The position numbers and the translations under genes are program-made. The notes under the pieces were generated by a model that worked only from the letters and a program-made list of their open reading frames with translations, was not told the origin of the DNA and made no database searches. Of a DNA stretch of 64,000 nucleotides, positions 1-10,200 are shown in pieces. Every line of letters starts with the position of its first letter. Position 1 is the first letter of the stretch. The DNA comes from Perilla frutescens (Eukaryota; Streptophyta; Magnoliopsida; Lamiales; Lamiaceae), in NCBI GenBank assembly GCA_026008535.1, contig BRKX01000006.1:41094664-41158663 (forward strand). Direction: 5' to 3'.

Positions 1-700
1 ATCAATATTTGTATATAACTATATATTGAAATATATTCTGTATATAGGACCATATATATCAATATATATATAGGTGCAATATTTACCTTAACTATATTAA
101 CTCCCTTGCATTTCATGCGTAAAGCTTAATTAGAATTGTTTTAAATTGTCTATGGATGGATGGGTATATATATATTTGCGTACAATCCGCCATTAACCCA
201 AAAAAATTCCCATTAGTCATATATTTAATTAATGAATTTATTAACCCACGAACTGTGCTATTAAACTTATTACATTAATTTCATAATTTACAACTATTGT
301 GAAATATAGAAATTTTTAAATTTGTTATTATAGTCATTGAGATAAAGTCCAACAAAAAAGGCGAAAAATAATTATTTAAACCTAATTTTGAATTTTCAAT
401 TAGGCTCCAATTATGAAGAAAACATTTGAATTGATACACTATCTGTAATATTATTTTTGTTTCCAAAGTATACATATGAAACTTTTGCTAGAGTGATATA
501 CAATTAATAATAAAATATTATTTAGTGGATTGATATTGATAACACAAAATATCTTCCAAAATTAAGAATGACTTTGGCTGGGAAAAAATAATTAGCAACA
601 ATTTTGTTATTAAAATGTTAAAAGATTGCACCATATATTTGTGAATCGATTTTAGTTTAAATAAGATAGGGAATAATTATCGAAATCCCAAATAGTCAAG
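1..700. other. AT-rich intergenic sequence
   Basis: This is the 3' flank of the broken subtilase gene. It is AT-rich with short TA-rich runs. I see no credible coding region, RNA gene or repeat end in it. Confidence 0.5.
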
Positions 701-2923
701 TTAAAACACAACTGCGACCGGGCTGCTAACAGAATGCTTGCTGGAAATCCATTTAATCATTCCTTGACCAATCTGCAGGTTTGCCGCTCCTCCGGCGCCT
801 GATCGGCTAAACGTCACAGTATATTTCAATTTCTCACCCTTGTTCGAGAATTGAAGTTTAGTTGGATTGACGTTTACAGCGACCCCTCGAGGTGCAACGA
901 TTTTGACGTCGTACAACGAATTCGCTTCACCAACATTGGTAACTGTCCTTGTATAAGTCTGAGGAGTTGATCCAACCTTGATCGAAAACGAGGGATAGTT
1001 CAACTGCGCCTCTGGAATGCTTGATTTAGTGGAGCATTCCACCTTGCGCTGGACGAGCAAGCTAACTTGTTTGCTTGTGTATTTCAAGCCACACAAGTAA
1101 GGTATATAGTCATCAGGCTGGATATCATAGATTAGTCCGGGATCGGTTGCTTTCGCAGGATTAACATGGCCTGCTCCCGTGGCGAAAACATCAGCTGGTT
1201 CAACCCTCTGATCGTCAATAGGTTTCCCTCCGAGGTTGATTTGGTCAGCGGTGGTCATCATGGCGGACTTTATGGCTGCCGGTGACCACTCAGGATGTGC
1301 GCTTCTGAGCAATGCGGCAACGCCACTGAGATGAGGGCAGGCCATCGAAGTTCCCGAGATCATGTTGAAGTTAGCCTTGGTGGGTGTTGTGGTTGCATTG
1401 TTAGGAGACATATTCCAGGCTGCAAGGATGTTGTTGCCTGGTCCAATGATATCAGGTTTCAGAATTCCAGGGGAAGCGACGCTCGGGCCCCTGGAAGAGA
1501 AATAGGTGACGGCCGGGCTGCCGCGGTCGCCACCTATTGTAGTTCCTTTGAAGACGATTCTGGCCTTGGCGTTCGGAAAACGAGTTGAATCTAGATAGGA
1601 TTTCAATTTGGTAGCATCCGCGTAATTGATGTGTGATGCGGGTAAAACATGGGCTTCTGCAAATGCCGTCGAACCTTGGTCTTTTGAATTCACCAGAATC
1701 ATGCCGGCGCCACCTGCATTCTTCACTGCCACGCCTTTGGCGACTCTTGCGACAAACCCTAATCCACATATAACTATTCTTCCTTTAGCTTCAGTCCTGT
1801 TCAGTTCACCTTGACGGCAAAGTTGTGGGTTGTCTTCTGTTCCAGGGTAAACGAGTTCGAATTCCTTGGTCGAGTTGAAATCCCGGGGCTGGAAGGCTGA
1901 TTCGCCGTCTAATTCCTGCCCATTTCCGAGCACTACAGTCTATCTCAGTTTTCTGTCGATTGTGCTGGCGCCGACGGTCAGAATCCAGGGGGCCTCATTG
2001 GAGGAAGTCCGGTGGTTGGGGCCGCTGTTTCCGGCGGCGCAACTGACGAGAATTCCCTTCTCCACGGCTCTAAAAGCACCCAGTGCAAGGCTGTCTCTGT
2101 AGAAAGGGGCAGACTGGCCACCCAGAGACAACGACATTATGTCGACGCCGTCTTGAATGGCGGCCTCCATGCCGGCGAGTATGTCACTCTCAGCGCAGCC
2201 GTCTGGGGTACAGACTCCATAGATGGCAACATGAGCGAGAGGGGCAATTCCAACGGCCGTGCCGTTGGCATTGCCGAAAATACTAGCACCTGGCACGAAG
2301 TTTCCACCTGCTGTGCTAGCAGTATGCGTCCCGTGGCCTTCTTGGTCGGCCGGGGTTCCTCCTCCCTGGCTGAAGCGCCTCGCTCCGATCAGTTTATTGT
2401 TGCAAGCGCGGCCGCTGAACTCACACTTTCCCTTCCATTTTGCAGGAGGGGGTGGCATGCCTTTGTCGGAGAACGATGGGTGGTCCGGTGTGATTCCGGT
2501 GTCTAAGACCCCAATTATTACACCCTTTCCGTAGTTGGAGTCTTTCCAAAACCCTGCGTTTTGGTTGAGCCCCAAGAAGTTGGGAGAATGCGTCGTGAGC
2601 AGTTGATACACTTGCTCGGGGTGAGCGGAGACGAATCCTTCCACCTGTCGCATGGATTCTAACTCATCTTCTGATAATCTTGCAGCGAATCCTTTGAACA
2701 CGTTGCGATAGCGATGCAGAATGCGCGGTGGATCGCCGGTGGCTGAGGCCACCGTATCCGTCTGCAAAAATGAGTCGTACAATGCGTCGAGATCGTCGGA
2801 TTGTGCATCAACATGCACGATGTATGTTTGTAAGGTTTTCGGATTAGGACTAACGTTTTGCGCTTTGAGGAATTGATTGAAATTGAGGATGCAAATGAGA
2901 GCTAGAAACGAGGCGAAAGCCAT
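701..2923 (-). pseudogene. P69-like subtilisin-like serine protease with one internal stop
   Basis: The family is a secreted plant S8 serine endopeptidase that acts in the apoplast. Reading from 2923, the frame has a hydrophobic signal peptide (residues 1-22), an I9 inhibitor propeptide (about 33-110), then the catalytic domain with Asp141 (VLDTGI), His197 (GHGTHTA), oxyanion Asn299 (AAGNSGPN) and Ser526 (SGTSMACPH). A PA insert lies at about 358-450 and a fibronectin-III-like C terminus follows. Codon 328 is TAG (1940-1942). The frame continues unchanged on both sides, and the total of 740 codons equals the length of the intact relative at 56449-58671. The stop lies between the Asn and the Ser, so the truncated product could not be an active protease. 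No intron is needed, as is common for this family. It could be a recent null allele, a base-call error or a readthrough site. The missing residue is Ala in the paralogue; a Ser TCG codon would need only one change to become TAG. Confidence 0.9.
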
Positions 2924-2973
2924 TGCTGAAATGGCGTTTAATGCCGGTGAATAATGTTGCGTTGTGTGGGAGG

Positions 2974-2984
2974 AGATTTATATA
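2974..2984 (-). promoter_or_regulatory. Probable TATA box of the left subtilase
   Basis: On the minus strand this reads CTATATAAATC, about 50 bases upstream of the ATG at 2923. The position and sequence suit a plant core promoter. Confidence 0.55.
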
Positions 2985-3303
2985 GGGCGATGGTCGGGTT
3001 TGCCAAAAATCTTGTGTGAATTAGACCTTTTATTGTATATTAATTGTGAAACGTCTCCTGTTGGGCTTATGGGTATTGTAAGAACTTTAAGAAATCTGCC
3101 TATTTTTTGTGGTAGAAAATTGTAATTATGTTATATATTCAAACTCTGATTTTCGACAAGCAATTAATTTTCAGATTTTTCAAGTTAATCCTGGATAAAT
3201 GTAATAGGATATGTTCAATAATTAGGCAATATGGGATTAATGAGTCAAATTTATTTTAATTTACCATATTTACAAAGACAATCCTTTTGAATTTATGTTG
3301 ATA

Positions 3304-3330
3304 TCTATACTATATATAAAAGTAGGATAA
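3304..3330 (+). mobile_element. Candidate Helitron 5' end
   Basis: The sequence starts TCTATACTATATATAAAAGT directly after an A. This matches the usual 5' end of plant Helitrons, which insert between A and T. A matching 3' end occurs at 36700-36729. No Rep/helicase gene was seen between them, so any element would be non-autonomous or only partly preserved. Confidence 0.45.
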
Positions 3331-3763
3331 ATCCATTTTTACCGTCAATTTAATAATAATTTTATATATTTTAATGATTTTGATGGTAATATTGTCAATC
3401 TACACTGTCTGTAGGAGAAGTTTTATTCAAGTGTAGTTAATCGAGAAAAATTCAAAATCTACGCTCAAATCCATTATTGGAGGAGTTAGTTTCAAAACCC
3501 ATGTACCCAATCTCTAAATGTGATTTAGAATCCTCTGCATCTTCTCCCCTCCCTCAATCTCTCTCTCTCTCCAAAAATCTCTCAAATCATTCTACATCAA
3601 TATTTAAATGTGGAATATAATTTCAATTTCATCTTTTGTTTGAGAGATTGACTTTGCACAGTATTTATTTATATGCCGACGATGAAACAATGGAAGATAA
3701 CGCCACTCGACGACGGCGCTGCTATCAACGAGATCCTCACTATGGAAGATAAGATATTTAATT

Positions 3764-3988
3764 TTTTTATTTTTTTTTTGATGTCGAGGGTAACTCGCAG
3801 CCGCTACCGTGGTGCGCACTGTGTAAATCATGTCTCTGTGTAATAGCCTGCAAACCTACACAGGGGAGGTAAACTACACTTGGCAGGCTAGGTGTTACAG
3901 GCTCACACCTAATGGTGTTGGTGGTGGGTCGAACTTGAGAGCTTTGACCTCAAGATAACACAACTCCATCACTAGGCCATCCCCAAAG
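3764..3988 (-). mobile_element. tRNA-derived SINE
   Basis: Read on the minus strand, it starts near a Pol III A-box-like GGCCTAGTGATGGAG. It carries a B-box-like AAGTTCGACCC and ends in an A-rich tail, seen as the T run at 3764-3779 on the plus strand. An 11-bp near-perfect target duplication flanks it (GATATTTAATT at 3753 and GACATTTAATT at 3989). A related copy lies at 59060-59371. Confidence 0.75.
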
Positions 3989-5225
3989 GACATTTAATTA
4001 CTTTTCTCACTATGATGTTGTGCAATTGATTATGAAACCCTTGATCATTGTTCTAATCATAAAATTAACCAGCTTCTTATTTGTGTTTAAAGTCTGAAAG
4101 AAGTTATCATGATGTGTCACGGCCTCGGTGGTGTCTCTGCGATTGTTAGTCTTTCGTCATCCTATTTTCTTGGGTTCTTAATTTTTATTTGATTGTTGGT
4201 TGTAAAATGTAAATAAACAACAATTTTTCATCAATGATAATAGATAACTTGAGAAGAAGAAAGAAATGGGAAAGGAATAGCAGATAAGAGAGGGGAGAGG
4301 CAGCAGCAAGAAGTAGGAAAGTAAGGATATTTTCTCATACCCTAAAAGTGATTAGATGATCCCGTTTTAACCTAGGAAAATTAAGGTAAGTTCCATTGTG
4401 AGCACCACTCCATTGGACACCCTGTCCAGGATGATGCCACGTGGAAAAGTGGTGTTAAAAAAAAAAGAAAAAATAATTATCATATAATTTCATATTTATT
4501 TTATAATCATGGTTAGTTTAACTCAACATTAACCCAATAACCCCAAAATGACGGCTTCCTAATGATGTACATCGGATATTGTGCAGTAACAGTCAAGGGC
4601 CCACATATTATCAGAGAAGAATACAATTGATCGGTTGGAATAATTCTCCGACGTTATCTTCATGGCAGAATGGTTTTATTCATCTCCTTTCGACGATCTA
4701 TTCTTCAGTTAAAGCGGCATTGAATGAAGTTAAGGTAGAAAAAAATGGGTAAAATTTGTAATGAATATAATTAACTCTATCGCAACAATCAAACACAAAT
4801 TGGTCTGTACGAAATATGAGGTGATTTTGATTCATGGCAGCGCTTCCATAGCAGCAGATACAATTTTGGGCGTGGAATCATAGTTTGACAAATCCACCTC
4901 ATGGGCGATGCGAAATATTTTTTGCTATGTATAAATCTCTATTTTATATGTATATATCTCTATTTTGTTTCAATTTTAGATGAATTCTTGGGGAGTAATT
5001 TTATTTTCACTAGTTTTGTAGATAAGAATGCCTTCCGCATATAGTATTTCATGACTTTACCCTGCAAATTTTTTTGTTCGGCAACGAATTGCGTTTGTAA
5101 TACAGATATTTCATTCTTGCTTGGTAAATTACATATTGTGTTTAATTGACAATTGTAGTCTGAAATTTGAAAAAGTTATAATTTAATATAATCAATTCTG
5201 TGTTTGCTCTTTTTTTGTTGAACAA
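3989..5225. other. Non-coding sequence with one inverted-repeat arm
   Basis: No gene is recognised here. Apart from the repeat arm at 4392-4456 the stretch is AT-rich and unidentified. A TTTTTTTGTTG...CAG tract ending at 5232 looks like the splice acceptor of the FAR1-like fragment that follows. Confidence 0.4.
4392..4456 (+). repeat. Left arm of a 65-bp inverted repeat (possible MULE TIR)
   Basis: This segment is the reverse complement of 12747-12810 with only about one mismatch and one small indel. Both arms contain TGGACACCCTGTCCAGG and CCACGTGG. Weaker similarity continues inward through an A-rich stretch to a CATGGTTA motif on both sides. The arms enclose transposase-related fragments, so they may be terminal inverted repeats of a Mutator-like element. 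I found no clean 9-bp target duplication. Confidence 0.6.
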
Positions 5226-5903
5226 TTGACAGATGGGCATGAAGATGTAGGTGGTTCTTTAAATAATGCTGAAAGTTTTCATAAAGATGTCGGCAAAATG
5301 GCTGCAGATAATCCGTATCCAAATATACATAGTTTGGATAAAGGTTGTGTCAAAGAAAAGTTGTCAAATAATATTAGATTTGCGTATGTGAAGAAGGAAT
5401 TCAAGTCAAATGGGTTAGAAGCCTTGGCATACATGCGATGTTTGGAATATGGGATAGAAGAATTTGCAACAGATAATCTTGAGGATTTGGTTTCGAAAGA
5501 TGGAAAACGGTCTCAAAATGTTGAAGACTGCAAAGAAAATGAATTATCACCCAATAAGAGGCATTTTTCCAATGTGAATAGAAGTAGAACTGATTTTGAA
5601 GAAATTTCAAATAATTCTCCAGATCAGAAAGAGAGTGTTGAGCAGCTTTGTCAAGAATTTGAGAAAAAATTAGCTATTAGTTCTATTGTTGATGATGTTG
5701 ATCAAGCCTTTTTGTTATATTGTAAGTATGGATGTTGCAAAGGTTTTAGTGTTAGAAGAGGAGGGCAACGCTATATCAAATAGAGCAATGATATACGGTG
5801 GAAAGAATTTAAGTGCTCTTGCAACGGCCTTCAAGTTCCAAAATTTATAGTTCCAGTTTACCAAAAACAAGTGACTAGAACCAATTGTCAAGCCAAATTA
5901 TGA
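5226..5903 (+). pseudogene. FAR1/FHY3-like DNA-binding domain fragment
   Basis: The open frame has a poorly conserved acidic and basic lead, then a FAR1-type N-terminal domain. Residues DQAFLLYCKYGCCKGFSVRR match the family's start (a Y...GFSVR pattern). After an in-frame TAG (5781-5783) the same frame continues with KEFKCSCNG and TRTNCQAKL, the later Cys positions of the WRKY-GCM1-like zinc finger. FAR1 proteins derive from Mutator-like transposases. No ATG starts the frame (the first codon is TTG), and a CAG acceptor ends at 5232, so this is an internal exon. The transposase core is absent. It lies tail-to-tail with the DUF1985 fragment and overlaps it by about 29 bases. Confidence 0.6.
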
Positions 5904-6687
5904 GTCTCTCGAGCATATGGAGGTCCTTGGAAAGTGATATATTACGAGTCTTTGATAATTGTACTCCACAATACGCACCAATCTCCCTCGAAACCTCAAA
6001 TGCCCATAGTTGAAGCACAAACGCGAATCCATATACATCGTAATTGGGCTTCGTCTTCTTCTTTAACATCCTTTTAAGACGTGCTCGGGTATAAATTAAA
6101 TTGTCCACCAGAAACGTGTATGGCACCAAACCCCAGGGATATGATGCAAATTTGGAGAGATCATCCACAACATGTATATATTGTATATCGATAGTCTTGC
6201 AATGTGTGTCGCAGCACAAGAATACTCCATACAACACCAATAGATGCGCCAGCTTCAACACTAGCTCTCCACTGCCTTTATGTTGCAAACATGCTACATC
6301 AAAGGCATCATCGATATCTTGTAGTTTCAACAAGCGCTTACTCTGAAATATTGTCTCGTAGATAGAGGATGAAGTGGGTAGTGCTTCACAGGATGCAAAT
6401 TGTAGCCCGGTCATGATGAAGTACTCCTTCGGGCCAAAAATAAATACATGATCATTGAATCTGAATCGTACCACTCCAGTGCATTTGATTGAATCATCCA
6501 TGTGCAACATTAGGTGGTAAAAAAGCTGACCTTGGAACTTCATCTCATTCATCTTCAACAAATGGCAAAAGCATGAGTTTTTAAACAATTCCAAATTCTC
6601 GAAATCAAACTTCTCTCTTATACTCGTCATTTTCCTCTTCAAATAAGAGCGACAAGATACTAAAGCACCTAACATCATACACGACAT
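5875..6687 (-). pseudogene. DUF1985-type transposon-captured protein fragment
   Basis: The 270-residue frame has the DUF1985 signature (VRFRFNDHVFIFGPKEYFIM then TGLQF) near residues 73-97. A YPWGLVPYTFLVDNL segment follows at about 183, typical of these proteins. In plants DUF1985 is mostly found with Ulp1-type (C48) peptidases carried by Mutator-like elements; no peptidase domain is present here. The 5' edge looks like an intron acceptor near 6693. A short minus-strand exon at 11926-11884 (starting MGGKTKVKKRG and ending at a GT donor) may be its first exon, separated by the Copia insertion. It is a remnant and its function is unknown. Confidence 0.55.
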
Positions 6688-7040
6688 TACTCTTATGAGA
6701 TAAAATTCATTATTACAAAATAACTACATTTTCAATTAACACATAAATTTTGAAGTTGTAATAAACCAATAAATTCATTCAAACAAATTCCTACAACCAT
6801 AAGAATATGAACGACAATTTGAAGAGAACAGACGAAATTGGGTAAAACAATTACCAATAATAAACTACACTCTATTCCCCTCAAACAAAACCACTAACTC
6901 TGGCAGAAACAAATAAATTTTTTAACATGAACTATGTATTTCATTTCAGACTTCAATTGATACTTATGAAGTTTATATAGCATTCAAATCAGTAGCATAA
7001 TAACTTCAATAAATAATTGCTATGAAACAACCAATTGTTT
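6688..7040. other. Non-coding, probable intron of the DUF1985 fragment
   Basis: AT-rich sequence between the DUF1985 fragment and the Copia insertion site. No gene, RNA or repeat end is visible. Confidence 0.35.
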
Positions 7041-7045
7041 CGCGC

Positions 7046-7234
7046 TGTTAAGTGAAGTGTAGTTGCAGTTAATAAATAATCTTCTAGCAGTTATGTTTTT
7101 GAATAATGGATTGGAGTAGTTACTTTGAACTTATCTAGATGCTATGTATTTATATATATGTCATTTGTAATCTCTAAGGTACAGTTAATTTATCATAAGT
7201 AAATTTCTATCTTGAAATTATCTTTCCTTTATCA
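7046..7234 (+). repeat. 5' LTR of the intact Copia element
   Basis: 189 bp, TGTTAAG...TTTATCA, matching 11641-11829 base for base by eye. It supplies the promoter and the start of the element RNA. Confidence 0.95.
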
Positions 7235-7242
7235 TGGTATCA
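7235..7242 (+). promoter_or_regulatory. Primer-binding site
   Basis: TGGTATCA directly follows the 5' LTR and is complementary to the 3' end of initiator tRNA-Met. The match stops after eight bases, which is shorter than in the second Copia element (40510-40521). Confidence 0.65.
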
Positions 7243-7270
7243 ATTTGAAATCGCCGGATTTTTTTTTAAG

Positions 7271-10200
7271 ATGGATTCTTCGTCCCATCAAATCTCTCGT
7301 TCGTTGCCGGTGACCTTCTCGCATTCTCTTCCATCGAAGTTAAATGATGACAATTATCTAGTCTGGCGTAAGCAAGTTTTAGCAACGATCCGTGGGCATC
7401 GATTGTTTTCATTTCTTTTAGAAAATTTTGATCCACCACCGCAATTTATTTCTTCTGGAGATGATGATCAAACTATCAACCCAGCCTTTCTTGAGTGGGA
7501 ACAACAAGATCAATTAATTCTTTCTTGGCTTCTCACATCTATTTCAGATCTTGTTCTTCCTCGTCTCACAGCGTGTGAGACTTCTGCTCAAGTTTGGACT
7601 ACGCTGGAGGTATACTATGCTTCTCAGATTCGTGCTAAAGTTACTCAGTACAAGACTCAACTACAGACATTACAGAAAGGGTCACTCTCAATCAATGAAT
7701 ATGTACTGAAGGTGCGACATCTTGTTGATATGTTAAATCTTGTTGGTCACAATGTTACTGATCGTGATCACATTGATGCCATTCTTGATGGCTTATCATC
7801 GGAGTATGATACGTTCATTCTCTCTCTCAATACAAGACTTGATCCATATTCTGTTGCTGAGGTTGAGGTTCTTCTCTTGGCTCAAGAAGTGCGCATTGAC
7901 AAGCATGCAAAATCCGTTGAAAATGCCATGGCAAATCTAACTATGTCATCCTCATCCAATAATAATAATCGTTATACCTCTTCCAGTGGTAATTTTTCTC
8001 AAAGTCCTCGACCTTCATTCTCTGGTTTTCGTGGTGGTTATCGAGGTGGTTATCGAGGAGGTTATCGAGGTGGAGGAGGTTATCGAGGTGGTTATCGTGG
8101 CGGTAGAGGAGTTCATGGACGGTTTGGCAACAGATCGTTCAATCCTAATCGAGTTCAATGCCAATTATGTGGAGGAAATGGCCATATTGTTCCGAATTGT
8201 TATTATCGGTTCGATCAAAGTTTCAGAGGACGATCACAACTTATGGAATCTCAATCTCATCCTCAAGGTAATTTGGTGCAATTTCCTTCTCCTAATTTGC
8301 CTAACTTTGGCTTCTCTGCTAGTCAGCCACAGACTACACCATACAATGCGTATGTTTCTGCTGAATCTGGTTCGTCTCAGTGTCCTAGTTCAACTTCATC
8401 TTTTGCCGAATGGTATCCGGATTCTGGAGCCACTAATCATATCACTGCTGATGGCTCTCAACTTCAGAACAAAATACCATTTCTTGGCTCTGATCAAGTG
8501 CAAGTTGGTGATGGTAAGGGATTACATATTGCACACATTGGTTCATCTTCTTTTCCATCTTTTGATTCTCACCGCAAACTTCAGTTGTGTAATATTTTAC
8601 ATGTCCCAAGAATCACCAAGAATCTGCTAAGTGTTTCTCAGTTTTCAAGAGATAATAATGTGATGTTTGAATTTCATCCTAACTTTTGCTACGTGAAGGA
8701 CCTTTCAACACAGGCAGTGCTTCTTCAAGGTGAGCTTAAAGGTGGTCTATATGTCTTTGCTCCCGGTCCCGTCTCAAGTCTCTCTTCACAGCAAAATTGT
8801 TCGTTGGATAATGGTGTAGTGGATAATGGTGTAGATAAACCAGCTGCTTCAACATCTGTAGCTTCATTCTGTAATTCTTCTAAATGTACTGCAAGTTCTA
8901 ATATTTTTGAACTTTGGCATCGTCGTCTAGGGCATCCACATACTGGTGCTGTCACAAAAATATTGCAGGATTGTAAAGTTTCTATTAATAAATTAGAAAC
9001 TTCATTTTTCTGTTCAGCCTGTTGTATGGGAAAGTTACATCAGTCGCCTTTTTATTCATCTACTTCTCGAACTGCTGCACCATTAGAGTTGGTTTCGTCT
9101 GATCTTTGGGGACCATCACCGGTTGTTTCAGCCAGTGGTTATAAATATTATGTGCATTTCATTGATCACCATACTCGTTTTACTTGGTTATATTTGCTTC
9201 GCAACAGATCTGATGCCTTTTTGGCTTTCACTAAGTTCAAAACTCATGTTGAACTTCAGTTAGGTTGCAAAATAAAAGCTTTGCAAACCGATTGGGGAGG
9301 AGAATTTCGGTCATTTACAAAGTTTCTTCAAGATAATGGGATTCATCATCAGATTTCATGTCCATATATACATCAACAAAATGGTTTAGCAGAACGAAAG
9401 CACAGACACATTGTTGATACTGGTCTTACCTTATTGGCTCAATCTGCAGTACCTCTTATGTATTGGGATGAAGCATTTCGTGCAGCTATTTATCTTATCA
9501 ACAGGTTACCATCTCCAGTTACCAAGAATTTGTCTCCTTTTGAGTCTCTTTATCATACTAAACCCTCTTATTCTCACTTAAAAACCTTTGGTTGTCTATG
9601 TTTCCCTTATCTTCGTCCATACAATACTCACAAATTTGATTTTAGATCTGCTCCTTGCACTTTTCTTGGCTATAGTATGAATCACAAAGGATATAAATTC
9701 CTAGATTCACGTGGAAAGATTATTATAGCTAGAGATGCTAAATTTGATGAGTTTAGTTTTCCTTTTAAAGATAAAGTGTCTGTTGCATCCAACACTCTAT
9801 CCTCTCAAAATAATTCTGCACACTCTCAGAATTGTTTGTCAAATCAGTTCACTGTTCTACCACCTTTTATCTCTCCATCACTAAACAATACAGCAAACAC
9901 TCACTCAACACCAAGTTCTATGAATTCTTCATCCAGTTCTATGAGTTCTTCATTTTTAGATGAGTCGTCATCTAGTTTATCACCTGCACAATCATCATCT
10001 GGTCATTCTTCTCATGCCATTCATCAACCACATCATATGATAACTCGTAGCAAACTTGGAATCTTTAAACCAAAGGTTTATTTGGCTTCATATGAACCTA
10101 CTGATCCACTTGAGGCTCTCACTATTCCACATTGGAATCAAGCAATGCAAGTTGAATATCAAGCTTTAATTTCAAATGGAACATGGAAGTTGGTTTCACT

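Noticed and set aside
1295..2534. Plus-strand open frames of up to 164 residues opposite the left subtilase
   Set aside because: They are antisense shadows of the protease coding sequence, with no independent domain.
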